The notes under the pieces were generated by a model that was not told the origin of the DNA, made no database searches, and was given only the letters and a program-made list of their open reading frames with translations. Positions 23,995 through 31,378 of a stretch of 34,169 nt of DNA are shown piece by piece. Each line of letters starts with the position of its first letter. Position 1 is the stretch's first letter. A program made the position numbers and the translations under genes. The DNA comes from an uncultured Acidimicrobiales bacterium (GTDB lineage Bacteria > Actinomycetota > Acidimicrobiia > Acidimicrobiales > CADCTF01): contig CADCTF010000011.1 of NCBI GenBank assembly GCA_902805655.1, forward strand, positions 1 to 34,169, read 5' to 3'.

Positions 23995-24216
23995 ATGACG
24001 GCTCTCGCTGACGGCACCTACGACATCTACGTGGTCGATGCCGAAACCGACTCCAACGGCATCACCCACATCGATGTCGTGGTGCTCTCCGGCGACGCCA
24101 AGGGTGCGGTCGTAACGGTTGCGATGGCCACCGCACAGGAGGACGCGGCCGATCTGCTGGGCCTGCACGGTGAGCTCGTCATGGTCGAGGGAGCGCCGAG
24201 CCTCGAGCTCGGGTGA
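23995..24216 (+). CDS. 73-aa protein, function unknown
   Basis: The protein from ATG at 23995 reads TALADGTYDIYVVDAETDSN, then ITHIDVVVLSGDAKGAVVTVAM, then LLGLHGELVMVEGAPSLELG. Alternating hydrophobic residues suggest a small beta barrel, perhaps OB-like, with no Cys or membrane segment. The ATG is preceded by an AAGGG in the direct repeat. Its 3' end overlaps the convergent cytX-like gene by 38 bases. I do not recognise a family. Confidence 0.7.
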   Translation: MTALADGTYDIYVVDAETDSNGITHIDVVVLSGDAKGAVVTVAMATAQEDAADLLGLHGELVMVEGAPSLELG

Positions 24217-25528
24217 CGTTCGACACCAGCCCGACGAGAAGGGTCAACCCGGCGGCGACCGCGAAGGACAGCACCGACGCACTTGCCCAAGAGGGCGACG
24301 TGAAGCCGAGATCCGCCTGGCGGGCTGTCCAGAAGGCCGACCAGTTCGGCTGGAGCCCCGGGTTGATCAGCTGGTACGTGACGAAGCCCGCGGCCCACGG
24401 CACCACCATCGACCACCGGGCCGGTGCCGCGTCCCCCACGTCCCAGCGGCCCCGCCGGAGACCGAAGAAGTCGACGGCGAACGTGGCGAACAGCGGGACG
24501 AACACCGAGCCGATGATCAACAGGAACGACTCGTACGAGACGTAGTCCTGGAAGGCGAGCGCGAGCGCGGTGGCGAGCGAGCCGACGAGCACCGCCCCCA
24601 CCCGGCGGTCGAGCTTCGGGCCGATGTTCTGCGCCGAGACGACGGTGGAGTAGATGTTCGCGAACACCTCGTCGAGCTCGTCGACGAGCAGGATCATCAG
24701 CGCTATCGCGCCTGCCGGCAGGGCGAGCAACGACGCCAGCGCGTCGTCTCCGACGGTTGCGTTGGCGGTTGCCAGCACCCCGAGGCTGAAGAAGGCGAGC
24801 GCGGCCAGCCCGTAGCCGGCGAACGCACCGCCGAACGCAGCACGCTCGCTCCGGGAGTGTCGGGAGTAGTCGGCCGCAAGGGGGATCCAGCTGATCGGGA
24901 GTGCGATCACGATGTCCGTCGCCTTCCAGAACGCGCGCCAGGACCCTTCCCCCAGGGGAGGGAGCGGTCGCCGCAGCACCTGTACGAAGAGGTACGCCGT
25001 CGACAGCACGACCGCCCACACGGCGACGCGCTTGAGGTAGCCGCGCACCACGCCCAGCGGACGTATGGCCATGAGGGTCGCTATCGCGCCTCCCACGACG
25101 ACGAACACGGGCCGCAGCGATGGGCTGGTCAAGGTCGAGGCGAGGTGGGCGATGACGATGAGCTCCACGGTGGCCCAACCGATGTTCTGGGCGATGTTCA
25201 ACGCGGTCGGCACCCACGAGCCCCGGCGCCCGAACAGGCCGCGCACGAGCACCATCGCCGGCGCCCCGGTTCGCGCGCCCGCCACCGCGGCCAAGCCCAA
25301 CAAGGCGTTTCCGATCACCGCCCCCACCACCACTGCCGTCAGCGCAGCCAGGAGGCTCAGCGCCGGCAAGCCGGGATCAGGCGCCAGGACGAACGTGCCG
25401 GCCACGATCACCAGCAGCGAGACGCCGAGGTTGCCCCACAGCGCCAGCTGGTCGGTGAACCCGAGTGGCCGCGGCGGAGGCCCCTCGGCCAACGTGCGCG
25501 GCACCTCCATCGACGCGTCGCTCTTCAT
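24179..25528 (-). CDS. cytX: CytX-like NCS1 permease, putative hydroxymethylpyrimidine transporter
   Basis: This 449-aa membrane protein has about 12 helices. GFTDQLALWGNLGVSLLVIV and IALPISWIPLAADYSRHSRS are typical of the nucleobase:cation symporter-1 family (purine-cytosine permeases). A TPP riboswitch directly upstream marks it as the thiamin-precursor branch, CytX, which takes up hydroxymethylpyrimidine. The ATG at 25528 is chosen because GGGAGTGAG at the end of the riboswitch acts as its ribosome site; the longer frame runs through the riboswitch. The last 38 bases overlap the convergent 73-aa gene. Family and regulation are strong; exact substrate is inferred. Confidence 0.88.
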   Translation of the reverse strand: MKSDASMEVPRTLAEGPPPRPLGFTDQLALWGNLGVSLLVIVAGTFVLAPDPGLPALSLLAALTAVVVGAVIGNALLGLAAVAGARTGAPAMVLVRGLFGRRGSWVPTALNIAQNIGWATVELIVIAHLASTLTSPSLRPVFVVVGGAIATLMAIRPLGVVRGYLKRVAVWAVVLSTAYLFVQVLRRPLPPLGEGSWRAFWKATDIVIALPISWIPLAADYSRHSRSERAAFGGAFAGYGLAALAFFSLGVLATANATVGDDALASLLALPAGAIALMILLVDELDEVFANIYSTVVSAQNIGPKLDRRVGAVLVGSLATALALAFQDYVSYESFLLIIGSVFVPLFATFAVDFFGLRRGRWDVGDAAPARWSMVVPWAAGFVTYQLINPGLQPNWSAFWTARQADLGFTSPSWASASVLSFAVAAGLTLLVGLVSNVTRARGSALPRP

Positions 25529-25531
25529 CAA

Positions 25532-25618
25532 CTCACTCCCTTCGCCGGCATGACCCGGATCAGGTTCGGCGGGTCGGGTGGAAACCACCCCTCTCAGCCC
25601 GATGGGCTCCCCGGTGAA
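25532..25618 (-). promoter_or_regulatory. TPP riboswitch (THI element) controlling cytX
   Basis: On the minus strand the conserved TPP aptamer blocks appear in order: CCGGGGAGCCC, GCTGAGAGGGG, a variable P3 arm, GACCC-GCC-GAACCTGATCCGGGT, and GCGAAGGGAG. P1 can form between UUCAC (25618-25614) and GUGAG (25536-25532). The 3' P1 strand and the AGGGAG block sit just before the ATG and contain the ribosome site, so TPP binding should hide it and block translation. Confidence 0.95.
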
Positions 25619-25707
25619 CGCGGCGACTTTAGCGCCGGTCTTCGCCGGCATGAGAACCGAGTCCCGAGGGGTAGACCGTCGCCGACCGGAACCCAGGAGG
25701 AACCCGC

Positions 25708-26262
25708 ATGCCGAATGCCCTGCAGCTGCTGAAGGATGACCACCGCAAGGTCGAACAGCTCTTCGAGGAGTTCGAGGAGAGCTCTGAGCACAGCGTCGTC
25801 CTGCAGATCTGCCAGGAGCTCACCGCGCACGCGATCGTCGAAGAGGAGCTGCTGTACCCGGTGCTCAAGCGCATCGACCCGGAGAACTACACCGACGCGG
25901 AGGCGGAGCACAGCGAGGCCAAGCAGCTGATCGCGCGCTTGGAGAGCATGTCCCCGGAGGACACGCATCTCGAGGCCGTCGTCATGGAGCTCAAGGGTGT
26001 CATCACCCACCACGTCGAGGAGGAGGAGGGTGAGATCTTCGACGAGCTGCAGAAGGAGCTGGGCAAGGAGCTCGACGAGGTCGGCGACCGGATCATCGAG
26101 CGGAAGCAGGCCATGGGCATGCCGACCGACCGAGGGGACTCAGGCGCCGCGGGCGCCCTCGACGACATGACGAAGGAAGAGCTCTACGAGAAGGCGCAGG
26201 CGGCCGGCATCGAGGGCCGCTCGTCGATGTCGAAGGAAGAGCTGATCAAGGCTCTGTCGTAG
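25708..26262 (+). CDS. Hemerythrin-domain protein with C-terminal Rho_N/SAP-like motif
   Basis: This protein is 184 aa. Residues 1-130 form a four-helix hemerythrin (HHE) domain with likely di-iron ligands His12, His41, Glu45, His68, His101/His102 and Glu106. Residues 130-150 are a flexible linker, and residues 152-184 (MTKEELYEKAQAAGIEGRSS and MSKEELIKAL) match the Rho_N/SAP-type helix-turn-helix that can bind nucleic acid. Bacterial hemerythrins bind O2 or NO, or sense redox. AGGAGG seven bases before the ATG (25695-25700) makes a strong start. It is convergent with DUF971, overlapping by 17 bases. Confidence 0.92.
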   Translation: MPNALQLLKDDHRKVEQLFEEFEESSEHSVVLQICQELTAHAIVEEELLYPVLKRIDPENYTDAEAEHSEAKQLIARLESMSPEDTHLEAVVMELKGVITHHVEEEEGEIFDELQKELGKELDEVGDRIIERKQAMGMPTDRGDSGAAGALDDMTKEELYEKAQAAGIEGRSSMSKEELIKALS

Positions 26263-26581
26263 ACGCGGCGCGGGACGTGCACCAGTCCCGGAGCAGGTCG
26301 AACGGGTAGATGCCCGTCCCGTGCCCGTCGTTCCACGCGAAGCGGATCCCCCACTCGCCGACCAGCTCGGCGTTCTGGATGCGCAGGTCGGCCACCATGG
26401 TGGCGGGATCGAACGCAGCCTGACCTTGGTCGCGAAGGCCGCGGCACGCGGCGCACGGACATGCCGTACGAAGCTCGAGCAGGCCGAACGAGCACTCGTG
26501 CCCGTCGCCGAACACCACCCGCAGCCCGCCATCCCGCTTCACGTCGATGGTCTCGGCTCGGAGGGAACGGTCGTCGGGCAT
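26246..26581 (-). CDS. DUF971 (gamma-butyrobetaine hydroxylase N-terminal-like) protein
   Basis: This protein is 111 aa. GDGHECSFGLLELRTACPCAACRG contains a CxC-x2-C cluster and a His that together resemble a zinc site. WGIRFAWNDGHGTGIYPFDLLRDW is the DUF971 signature found at the N-terminus of gamma-butyrobetaine hydroxylases and as small stand-alone proteins near Fe-S and molybdenum genes. No catalytic role is established for the stand-alone form. ATG at 26581; the longer frame overlaps a better-looking upstream ORF. A possible 39-aa gene lies 25 bases upstream on the same strand. Confidence 0.88.
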   Translation of the reverse strand: MPDDRSLRAETIDVKRDGGLRVVFGDGHECSFGLLELRTACPCAACRGLRDQGQAAFDPATMVADLRIQNAELVGEWGIRFAWNDGHGTGIYPFDLLRDWCTSRAASTTEP

Positions 26582-26606
26582 GGCGCCATTCTCGCCGACG
26601 CATGGC

Positions 26607-26726
26607 TCAGTGATCGAAGGTCGGGTCGTAGTGGGCGCGCTGAGCGTGCCCTTCCTCCAGGGAGACCCACGGGGTGGACCACTCCCTCTCGCCATCTCGC
26701 CAGGGATCCCGCCGCTTGCTTGACAC
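26607..26726 (-). CDS. Possible 39-aa protein upstream of DUF971, starting beside the SOS box
   Basis: A minus-strand frame from GTG at 26726 to TGA at 26607 reads SSKRRDPWRDGEREWSTPW, then VSLEEGHAQRAHYDPTFDH. It is rich in Trp, His and acidic residues, with GC-rich third codon positions, and does not look like noise. No Shine-Dalgarno site is seen. The GTG lies two bases from the LexA palindrome of the divergent HNH gene and inside its promoter spacer, so the two genes would exclude or co-regulate each other. I recognise no family. It might be a real small gene of a DUF971 operon. Confidence 0.5.
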   Translation of the reverse strand: MSSKRRDPWRDGEREWSTPWVSLEEGHAQRAHYDPTFDH

Positions 26727-26748
26727 ACGAACATCTGTTCGCTAGGAT
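26720..26748 (+). promoter_or_regulatory. SOS promoter of the HNH gene with LexA box in the spacer
   Basis: A perfect TTGACA (-35, 26720-26725) is followed after 17 bases by TAGGAT (-10, 26743-26748). The LexA palindrome GAACATCTGTTC (26729-26740, flanked by C and G) sits in the spacer, three bases after the -35 and two before the -10, so bound LexA would block RNA polymerase. A leader of about 80 bases with AGGGAG precedes the ATG. Confidence 0.9.
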
Positions 26749-26834
26749 TACGGCAGGCGCTCGGGACCGGCCGACAGGTCCCCTCGAGAAGTCCGCTGGC
26801 CGCTGCGGCGGTCCCCCGTCAGGGAGCTGTCGGC

Positions 26835-28085
26835 ATGACCGACGATGGAGACGTAAACCGATCGCTGAGCGCGAACGGGGTCGATGCGTTCGTGGCCGTT
26901 CTGGCTGCGGCCGATCCCGCCGTGTTGAGCGGCCTGGACTGCTTGGTTCTGGCCGAGCGCCTGGCTCGGGCCGAGAAGGCCTGTGCCGCGGCGCGGGTGC
27001 GCTTTGCGGCCCGGGCCGCCGACTGTGGCTCCCATCGTTCGCTCGGCTTCTCCTCCGGTGAGGAGTGGGCGGCCCGGATGACCGGGTCGACGCCCGGCTC
27101 GGCTCGCGACGAGCTGGCCCTGGGCGGGAAACTGGGCGGCTGCCCCGAGACCAGTTCAGCCTTGGCCGCTGGCGAGCTGTCGCTGGCCCAGGCCATCGAG
27201 ATCGCCCGCACGGAGAAGGCGCTGCCGGGCAGCGAGGCGGACATGCTGGCCCGAGCGAAGGTCATGAGCCTTGGAGGCCTCCGCGACGAGGGTCGCCGGC
27301 TGCGTCTCGCCGATCTCGAGCCAGGCGAGGCATACAAGCGCCAGCATCGTGAGCGCTCCTTTCGGTCCTGGACCGATGCAGCCGGGATGCTCTGCTTCCG
27401 AGGCGCGCTCACCCCGGACAAGGGGGTGCCCTTCATCAACCGGCTCGATGCGCTTGTGGACCAGCTCAGCCGGGAGGCCAAGTCAAGCGCCGCCGATGGC
27501 GAGGAGATCGAGCCGCGTGAAGTCCATGCCGCCGACGCTTTCGTCGCCCTCCTGGAGGAGGATCGCGCAGGTGCAGGGACAGGTCTGGCGCCGACGGCCA
27601 AGAAACCACGCTCGGTCGAGCTGGTGCTGCTCTGGGATCTGGCCGCAGCCATGCGAGGGCACACCCACCCCGGGGAGATGTGCTCGGTCCTGGGCGCAGG
27701 GCCGACGTCCGATGCGGTGGCTCGCGACCTGGCTGGCGACGCCTTCGTGAAGCTGGTGACGCACGACGGGGTGAAGATCGACACGGTCCAGCACTTCGGC
27801 CGACGCGTGAGGGCCGAGCTGCGGACGGCTCTCGACCTCGGAGCACCACCTGACTTCGCAGGAGCGGTCTGTCGCGAGCGTGGGTGTGGTCGGCGCTACG
27901 GGCTGGAGTGGGACCACGTCGACCCGGTGGCCAACGGAGGCGCTACTTCGCACGGGAACCTGCAGCCGCTCTGCTGGCCGCACCACCAGGACAAGACCGA
28001 GCGCGACCGGAAGCAGGGGCGGCTGGGGCCGTTCCCCTGGGTGCCAACGAAGATGGGTCAGTGTGCAGGAGAAGTGCCGCCGTGA
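26835..28085 (+). CDS. DUF222 / HNH endonuclease protein (13E12-type), SOS-controlled
   Basis: This protein is 416 aa. Residues about 15-300 are a DUF222 domain (LVLAERLARAEKACAAARVRF, LSLAQAIEIARTEKALPG). Residues about 350-395 are an HNH nuclease: CRERGCGRRYGLEWDHVDPV, NGGATSHGNLQPLCWPHHQDK, with two Cys pairs replaced in part by His and the catalytic DH-x-x-P. Such proteins are the 13E12 repeat family of mycobacteria, some of which are in the LexA regulon. The ATG has AGGGAG eight bases upstream. A LexA box in a near-consensus promoter controls it. Its DNA target and purpose are unknown; it could be a mobile-element relic. Confidence 0.93.
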   Translation: MTDDGDVNRSLSANGVDAFVAVLAAADPAVLSGLDCLVLAERLARAEKACAAARVRFAARAADCGSHRSLGFSSGEEWAARMTGSTPGSARDELALGGKLGGCPETSSALAAGELSLAQAIEIARTEKALPGSEADMLARAKVMSLGGLRDEGRRLRLADLEPGEAYKRQHRERSFRSWTDAAGMLCFRGALTPDKGVPFINRLDALVDQLSREAKSSAADGEEIEPREVHAADAFVALLEEDRAGAGTGLAPTAKKPRSVELVLLWDLAAAMRGHTHPGEMCSVLGAGPTSDAVARDLAGDAFVKLVTHDGVKIDTVQHFGRRVRAELRTALDLGAPPDFAGAVCRERGCGRRYGLEWDHVDPVANGGATSHGNLQPLCWPHHQDKTERDRKQGRLGPFPWVPTKMGQCAGEVPP

Positions 28086-28160
28086 GGCGGAGAGGACAGG
28101 CAGGCCCCGGGTGAGGGCGGGGCGACGGTACGGCGCAACAGCGCGGCTCGTGCCTGAGGG

Positions 28161-28346
28161 TCAGCTCAGCAGCTTGTGCAGCCGGCGTTGGGCGGTGCTG
28201 AGTGACCGCTCGACCTCGTACAGCTCCGAGGCGATGTCGTCCTCGGCGGTCTCCTGGCTCATCTCGGCGGCCATGGTGGAGATCCGCCGGAGCAGGTCGT
28301 CGAGCACGCTCGACATGGAGGACAGCTCTGCGGTGGGCTGCGTCAT
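28161..28346 (-). CDS. 61-aa helical protein divergent from hisD
   Basis: The reading from ATG at 28346 gives LSSMSSVLDDLLRRISTMAA and EMSQETAEDDIASELYEVER, a fully helical, amphipathic coiled-coil-like protein ending in QRRLHKLLS. No domain is recognised. The ATG is 79 bases from the divergent hisD start. It converges with the HNH gene, with 75 bases between stops. It is probably a small cytosolic protein; function is unknown. Confidence 0.7.
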   Translation of the reverse strand: MTQPTAELSSMSSVLDDLLRRISTMAAEMSQETAEDDIASELYEVERSLSTAQRRLHKLLS

Positions 28347-28425
28347 GGACGTCGCAGCCGCTGACTTGCACGGAGAAAAGGCCTCATGGCCGCTGATCTT
28401 GCCCCAACTACCATCGACGGCACCC

Positions 28426-29709
28426 ATGCTCTCCCTCCTCGACCTGAGAGGCGCCACCGGCGACCTGCGCGCGCTCCTTCCCCGACCGCAGGTAGCGGAC
28501 CAGCCGCCGGTGCAGGTGGTGCAGGACCTGCTTGCCCGGGTGCGTGACGGGGGTGACTCCGCGCTGCGTGAGCTCACCGAGCACTTCGACGGCGTGGTGG
28601 TCGACGAGCTGCGCGTGCCGGCGGCCGAGATCGACGCGGCGCTGGCCGGTCTGCCCCCGCTCCTCAGAGAGGCGCTCGAGGCGGCTCGGGCGAACATCCT
28701 CGCCTACCACCGTGAGCAGCTCCACGCTGAGGCTCGCTACGAGCGCGACGGCCTGGTGGTGCGCGAGATCGTGCGCCCCATCGACCGTGCCGGCATCTAC
28801 GTGCCCGGCGGGCTGGCCCCACTCATTTCGACGGTGCTGATGACGGCCATCCCGGCACGTGTCGCCGGGGTGCCCGAGGTGGTGGTGTGCTCACCTCCCG
28901 CCAAGGACGGATCGATTGCGCCCGGCATCCTCGCCGCCGCGGCACTGGCCGGAGTGGACGAGGTGTACAAGGTCGGAGGCGCCCAGGCCATCGGCGCCAT
29001 GGCGTATGGCACCGAGTCGATCCGTCCGGTCGACGTCATCGTCGGGCCGGGCAACGTCTACGTCTCGCAAGCCAAGCGCGAGGTGGCGGGTGTCGTCGGC
29101 ATCCCGTCATCCTTCGCCGGGCCGTCCGAGGTGGTGGTCGTGGCCGACGAGACCACGCCGGTCGAGCACGCGGCCATCGATCTGATCGTGCAGATCGAGC
29201 ACGGCCCGGACGGCCTGGCCTGGCTCATCACCTGGAGCGAGGTGGTGGCCGACCGCATCCGCGGCATGGTGGCCAAGCTGGCGGCGGACAACCCCCGCCG
29301 CGAGGTCATCGTCGGCAACCTCGAGCTGAACTCTTACATCGCCTTGGTGGACGGGCCGGAGCAGGCCATGGAGGTGGCCAACGCGCTCGCTCCCGAGCAC
29401 CTGCAGCTGATGACGGCGGACCCCGAGACCCTGCTGCCGCTCGTCCGTCACGCCGGTGCCGTGTTCACGGGTGCCTACGCCCCGGCGAGCGTCGGCGACT
29501 ACCTCGCCGGCCCCAGCCACGTGCTGCCCACGTACGGCTCGGCGCGGTTCTCCGAGGCCCTACGGGTCGACGACTTCCTGAAGCACATCCACGTGATCTC
29601 GGTGGACGAGGCGGGGCTCGGTCGCCTGGCACCCCACGTGATCGCCATGGCCGAGGCCGAGGGGCTCGCGGCGCACGCCGAGTCGATCCGGCTTCGGGGT
29701 CCTCGGTGA
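28426..29709 (+). CDS. hisD: Histidinol dehydrogenase
   Basis: This 427-aa zinc enzyme oxidises L-histidinol to histidine in two NAD+-dependent steps. The conserved blocks are IYVPGGLAPLISTVLMTAIPA, VDVIVGPGNVYVSQAKREV, DLIVQIEHGPDG (Gln and His zinc ligands), GAYAPASVGDYLAGPSHVLPT (Asp ligand, catalytic His) and FLKHIHVISV (last ligand region). ATG at 28426 is chosen from the usual length; upstream is HNH sequence in another frame. No clear Shine-Dalgarno site is seen. It opens the six-gene his operon; its stop overlaps the hisC GTG as GTGA. Confidence 0.97.
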   Translation: MLSLLDLRGATGDLRALLPRPQVADQPPVQVVQDLLARVRDGGDSALRELTEHFDGVVVDELRVPAAEIDAALAGLPPLLREALEAARANILAYHREQLHAEARYERDGLVVREIVRPIDRAGIYVPGGLAPLISTVLMTAIPARVAGVPEVVVCSPPAKDGSIAPGILAAAALAGVDEVYKVGGAQAIGAMAYGTESIRPVDVIVGPGNVYVSQAKREVAGVVGIPSSFAGPSEVVVVADETTPVEHAAIDLIVQIEHGPDGLAWLITWSEVVADRIRGMVAKLAADNPRREVIVGNLELNSYIALVDGPEQAMEVANALAPEHLQLMTADPETLLPLVRHAGAVFTGAYAPASVGDYLAGPSHVLPTYGSARFSEALRVDDFLKHIHVISVDEAGLGRLAPHVIAMAEAEGLAAHAESIRLRGPR

Positions 29710-30770
29710 CCGGCCTGCCCCAGCCAGTCGACAACCTCGGTGCCCTCGAGGGCTACCACTCGCCGCAGGTGGACGTGGCCGTGAGGCTCAACACCAACGA
29801 GTCGCCCTACCCGCCGCCCGCGGCATGGGTCGGCGCAGTGGTCGGCGAGGTCGAACGGCTCGACTTCCACCGCTATCCCGACCGCCATGCCATGGCGTTA
29901 CGCGAGGCGCTGGCCCAGCTGCACGGCGTCGAGGCCGCCCAGGTGTTCCCAGCCAACGGCAGCAACGAGGTGCTGCAGACGCTGTTCTTCGCCTACGGGG
30001 GCGCCGGCCGCTCGGCCGCCGTCTTCGAGCCGACCTACGCCATGCACTCCCAGATCGGGATGGTCACCTCGACCACCGTGATCGTGGGAGAGCGCGGACC
30101 CGACCTCCGGCTCGACCTCGGCGAGGTGAAGCGGGTGCTCGTCGGGGCCAAGCCCGACATCACGTTCCTGTGCTCACCCAACAACCCGACCGGTGAAGCG
30201 GTGAGCCGCGAGGTCGTCGAGGAGGTGCTCCACCTGGCGCCTGGCCTGGTGGTGGTGGACGAGGCCTATGCGCAGTTCTCGTCCTGGAGCGCCCTCGACC
30301 TGCTCGGTGAAGACGTGCCGCTGGTGGTGACCCGGACGTTCTCCAAGACCTGGTCCATGGCCGGCTTCCGGCTCGGCTACCTCATCGGCCCTCCCGCAGT
30401 GGTCGCCGCCCTGGAGGCGAGGGTGCTGCCGTACCACCTCGACGTGGTGAAGCAGGCTGCCGGGCGCCTGGCCCTCGATCATCGCGACGACATGGAGTCG
30501 CGGGTCTCGGCCCTCGTCGCGGAGCGCGAGCGGCTGCTCGCGGCGATGGCCGACCTCCCGGTGGAGACTTGGCCGTCCGACGCCAACTTCTTCCTGTTCC
30601 GGCCCCTGCGCCGCTCCGGCGACGAGGTGTGGCAGGGCTTGGTCGACCGATCGGTGCTCGTGCGCAACTGCTCCAGCTGGCCCCGGCTGGGGAACTGCCT
30701 CCGGGTCACCGTGGGCACGCCCGACGAAGGCGATGCCTTCCTTGCTGCACTCAGAGAGGTGCTGTCCTGA
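29706..30770 (+). CDS. hisC: Histidinol-phosphate aminotransferase
   Basis: This 354-aa enzyme is a fold-type I PLP-dependent aminotransferase that makes histidinol phosphate from imidazole-acetol phosphate. Landmarks are RLNTNESPYPPP, FPANGSNEVLQTLF, FLCSPNNPTGEAV, VVVDEAYAQF and RTFSKTWSMAGFRLGY, in which the Lys binds PLP. The GTG start overlaps the hisD TGA by four bases and its own TGA overlaps the hisB ATG (TGATG), so translation is coupled on both sides. Length is normal and all motifs are intact. Confidence 0.97.
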   Translation: MTGLPQPVDNLGALEGYHSPQVDVAVRLNTNESPYPPPAAWVGAVVGEVERLDFHRYPDRHAMALREALAQLHGVEAAQVFPANGSNEVLQTLFFAYGGAGRSAAVFEPTYAMHSQIGMVTSTTVIVGERGPDLRLDLGEVKRVLVGAKPDITFLCSPNNPTGEAVSREVVEEVLHLAPGLVVVDEAYAQFSSWSALDLLGEDVPLVVTRTFSKTWSMAGFRLGYLIGPPAVVAALEARVLPYHLDVVKQAAGRLALDHRDDMESRVSALVAERERLLAAMADLPVETWPSDANFFLFRPLRRSGDEVWQGLVDRSVLVRNCSSWPRLGNCLRVTVGTPDEGDAFLAALREVLS

Positions 30771-31378
30771 TGGCCCCACGCGTCGCTTCCCGGAGCCGTG
30801 CCACCGCCGAGACGTCGATCGAGATCTCCGTCGACATCGACGGCGCCGACGGCGGGTTGGCGGACGTGGACACCGGTCTGCCGTTCTTCGACCACATGGT
30901 CGCCCAGCTCGGCAAGCACGGTGGCTTCGACCTCCGAGTGAAGGCGGTCGGGGATCTTCACGTGGACACGCACCACACCGTGGAGGACGTGGCCATCACC
31001 CTCGGCGAGGTCGTTCGGGAGGCGCTCGGTGACAAGGCCGGTGTGCGTCGGTTCGCGTCGATCCTCCTTCCCTTGGACGAGGCGCTCGTAGAGGTGGCGC
31101 TCGATCTGTCGGGACGACCGTTCGTCGTCTACGAGGTCGAGTTCCCCGGCCCGCTCGATCCGCTTCCTCTCGGCACGCCACCGTTCGACCCTCAGCTGGC
31201 CGAGCACTTCTGGCAGTCGTTCGCCCAGTCCGCCGGCATCACGCTCCACGTGCGTCTCCGGGCCGGCCGCAACACCCATCACATCCTCGAGGCCACGTTC
31301 AAGGCTGTGGCCCGCTGCCTGCGCGAGGCCGTGCGGGTGGAGGGCACCGCCGTGCCGTCCACCAAGGGCGTGCTGTGA
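30770..31378 (+). CDS. hisB: Imidazoleglycerol-phosphate dehydratase
   Basis: This 202-aa, manganese-dependent enzyme has the two conserved His-rich motifs DTHHTVEDVAI and GRNTHHILEATFKA, which build the di-Mn sites, and GLPFFDHMVAQLGKHG. It converts IGP to imidazole-acetol phosphate. It is a monofunctional form, without the phosphatase domain of enterobacterial HisB. ATG at 30770 overlaps the hisC stop; its stop overlaps the hisH GTG by four bases. Confidence 0.97.
   Translation: MAPRVASRSRATAETSIEISVDIDGADGGLADVDTGLPFFDHMVAQLGKHGGFDLRVKAVGDLHVDTHHTVEDVAITLGEVVREALGDKAGVRRFASILLPLDEALVEVALDLSGRPFVVYEVEFPGPLDPLPLGTPPFDPQLAEHFWQSFAQSAGITLHVRLRAGRNTHHILEATFKAVARCLREAVRVEGTAVPSTKGVL

Noticed and set aside
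28086-28160. Possible terminator between the HNH gene and the 61-aa gene
   Set aside because: Only imperfect GC stretches were seen; no stem of useful length with a T-run was found.
27880-28425. Upstream extension of the hisD frame
   Set aside because: It runs through the HNH gene and the 61-aa gene in another frame; HisD proteins start near the ATG at 28426.
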